Below are positions 63,973-64,000 of a DNA stretch of 64,000 nucleotides, in pieces. Position numbers and translations under genes: made by a program. This stretch comes from an uncultured Erythrobacter sp. (GTDB lineage Bacteria > Pseudomonadota > Alphaproteobacteria > Sphingomonadales > Sphingomonadaceae): contig NZ_OY284437.1 of NCBI RefSeq assembly GCF_958304185.1, forward strand, positions 1 to 64,000, given 5' to 3'. Within the stretch, counting starts at the first letter, position 1. Every line of letters starts with the position of its first letter. The notes under the pieces were generated by a model. That model saw only the letters and a program-made list of their open reading frames with translations, ran no database searches and had not been told where the DNA came from.

Positions 63973-64000
63973 TGCTTTTGTAGCGGGGGCGCCTCCGCGC

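Noticed and set aside
1-64000. CRISPR arrays, tRNA or rRNA genes
   Set aside because: No regularly spaced short direct repeats and no cloverleaf or rRNA-like sequence were noticed in the intergenic regions; a covariance-model search would be needed to exclude small RNAs.

Overview
The window is high-GC alphaproteobacterial DNA. Several genes point to Sphingomonadales, most likely the Erythrobacter/Porphyrobacter group: a serine palmitoyltransferase and acyl carrier protein pair (sphingolipid synthesis), a DivK-type receiver, an alphaproteobacterial DksA with a single-cysteine zinc finger, a chromosomal gene transfer agent cluster and a dense set of sphingomonad-like catabolic genes. This placement is inferred from gene content, not from a database search. 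No rRNA, tRNA, CRISPR array, integrase or transposase was found.

Layout. (1) 1-658: an outer-membrane beta-barrel gene cut by the window edge. (2) 827-14716, minus strand: a complete Rhodobacter-type GTA structural cluster in canonical order, from small terminase (14716) through large terminase, portal, protease, capsid, connectors, tail tube, tape measure, distal tail, hub and NlpC/P60 peptidase to the tail hub/fibre protein and a DUF2793 protein. Most genes overlap by 1-11 nt. The capsid gene is bracketed by two strong hairpins, and the distal-tail gene is interrupted by one in-frame amber codon. (3) 14864-17059: sphingolipid genes spt and acp, with a divergent three-helix membrane protein resembling the Pycsar effector family (DUF5706). 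(4) 17075-23387: a catabolic block of acyl-CoA ligase, LuxR-type regulator, VOC protein, Rieske oxygenase, SDR and TIM-barrel protein. (5) 23391-32813: mostly housekeeping genes, namely divK, DUF3572, HAD, RidA, GDPD, a FemAB-like acyltransferase, Sel1, dksA, PilZ, an orphan ABC binding protein, DUF4112 and the kynurenine genes kynA-kynU. (6) 32817-63972: about 31 kb of catabolic genes with three P450s, a Rieske oxygenase, two acyl-CoA dehydrogenases, a thiolase with a DUF35 partner, two ThuA-like proteins, a limonene-epoxide-hydrolase-like enzyme, three zinc-free MDR reductases, a molybdopterin oxidoreductase with mobA, a KstD-like flavoprotein, several SDRs, SnoaL/NTF2-fold proteins, AhpD-fold proteins and an acyl-CoA ligase.

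How the catabolic genes may work together (inference): P450 and Rieske oxygenases hydroxylate a hydrophobic, probably alicyclic or polycyclic substrate. SDR, MDR and KstD-like enzymes oxidise or desaturate rings, and CoA ligase, paired dehydrogenases and thiolase/DUF35 shorten a side chain. The substrate cannot be named from the sequence. No ferredoxin or ferredoxin reductase for the P450 or Rieske enzymes lies in the window, so these must be supplied from elsewhere.

Intergenic DNA is unusually structured. Six palindromic elements of three sequence types share CGTCA...TGACG ends. Two GC-rich inverted repeats sit between convergent genes. A 222-bp nested palindrome lies inside a tandem duplication (60555-61411) that copied the 3' ends of a thioesterase and a SnoaL gene.
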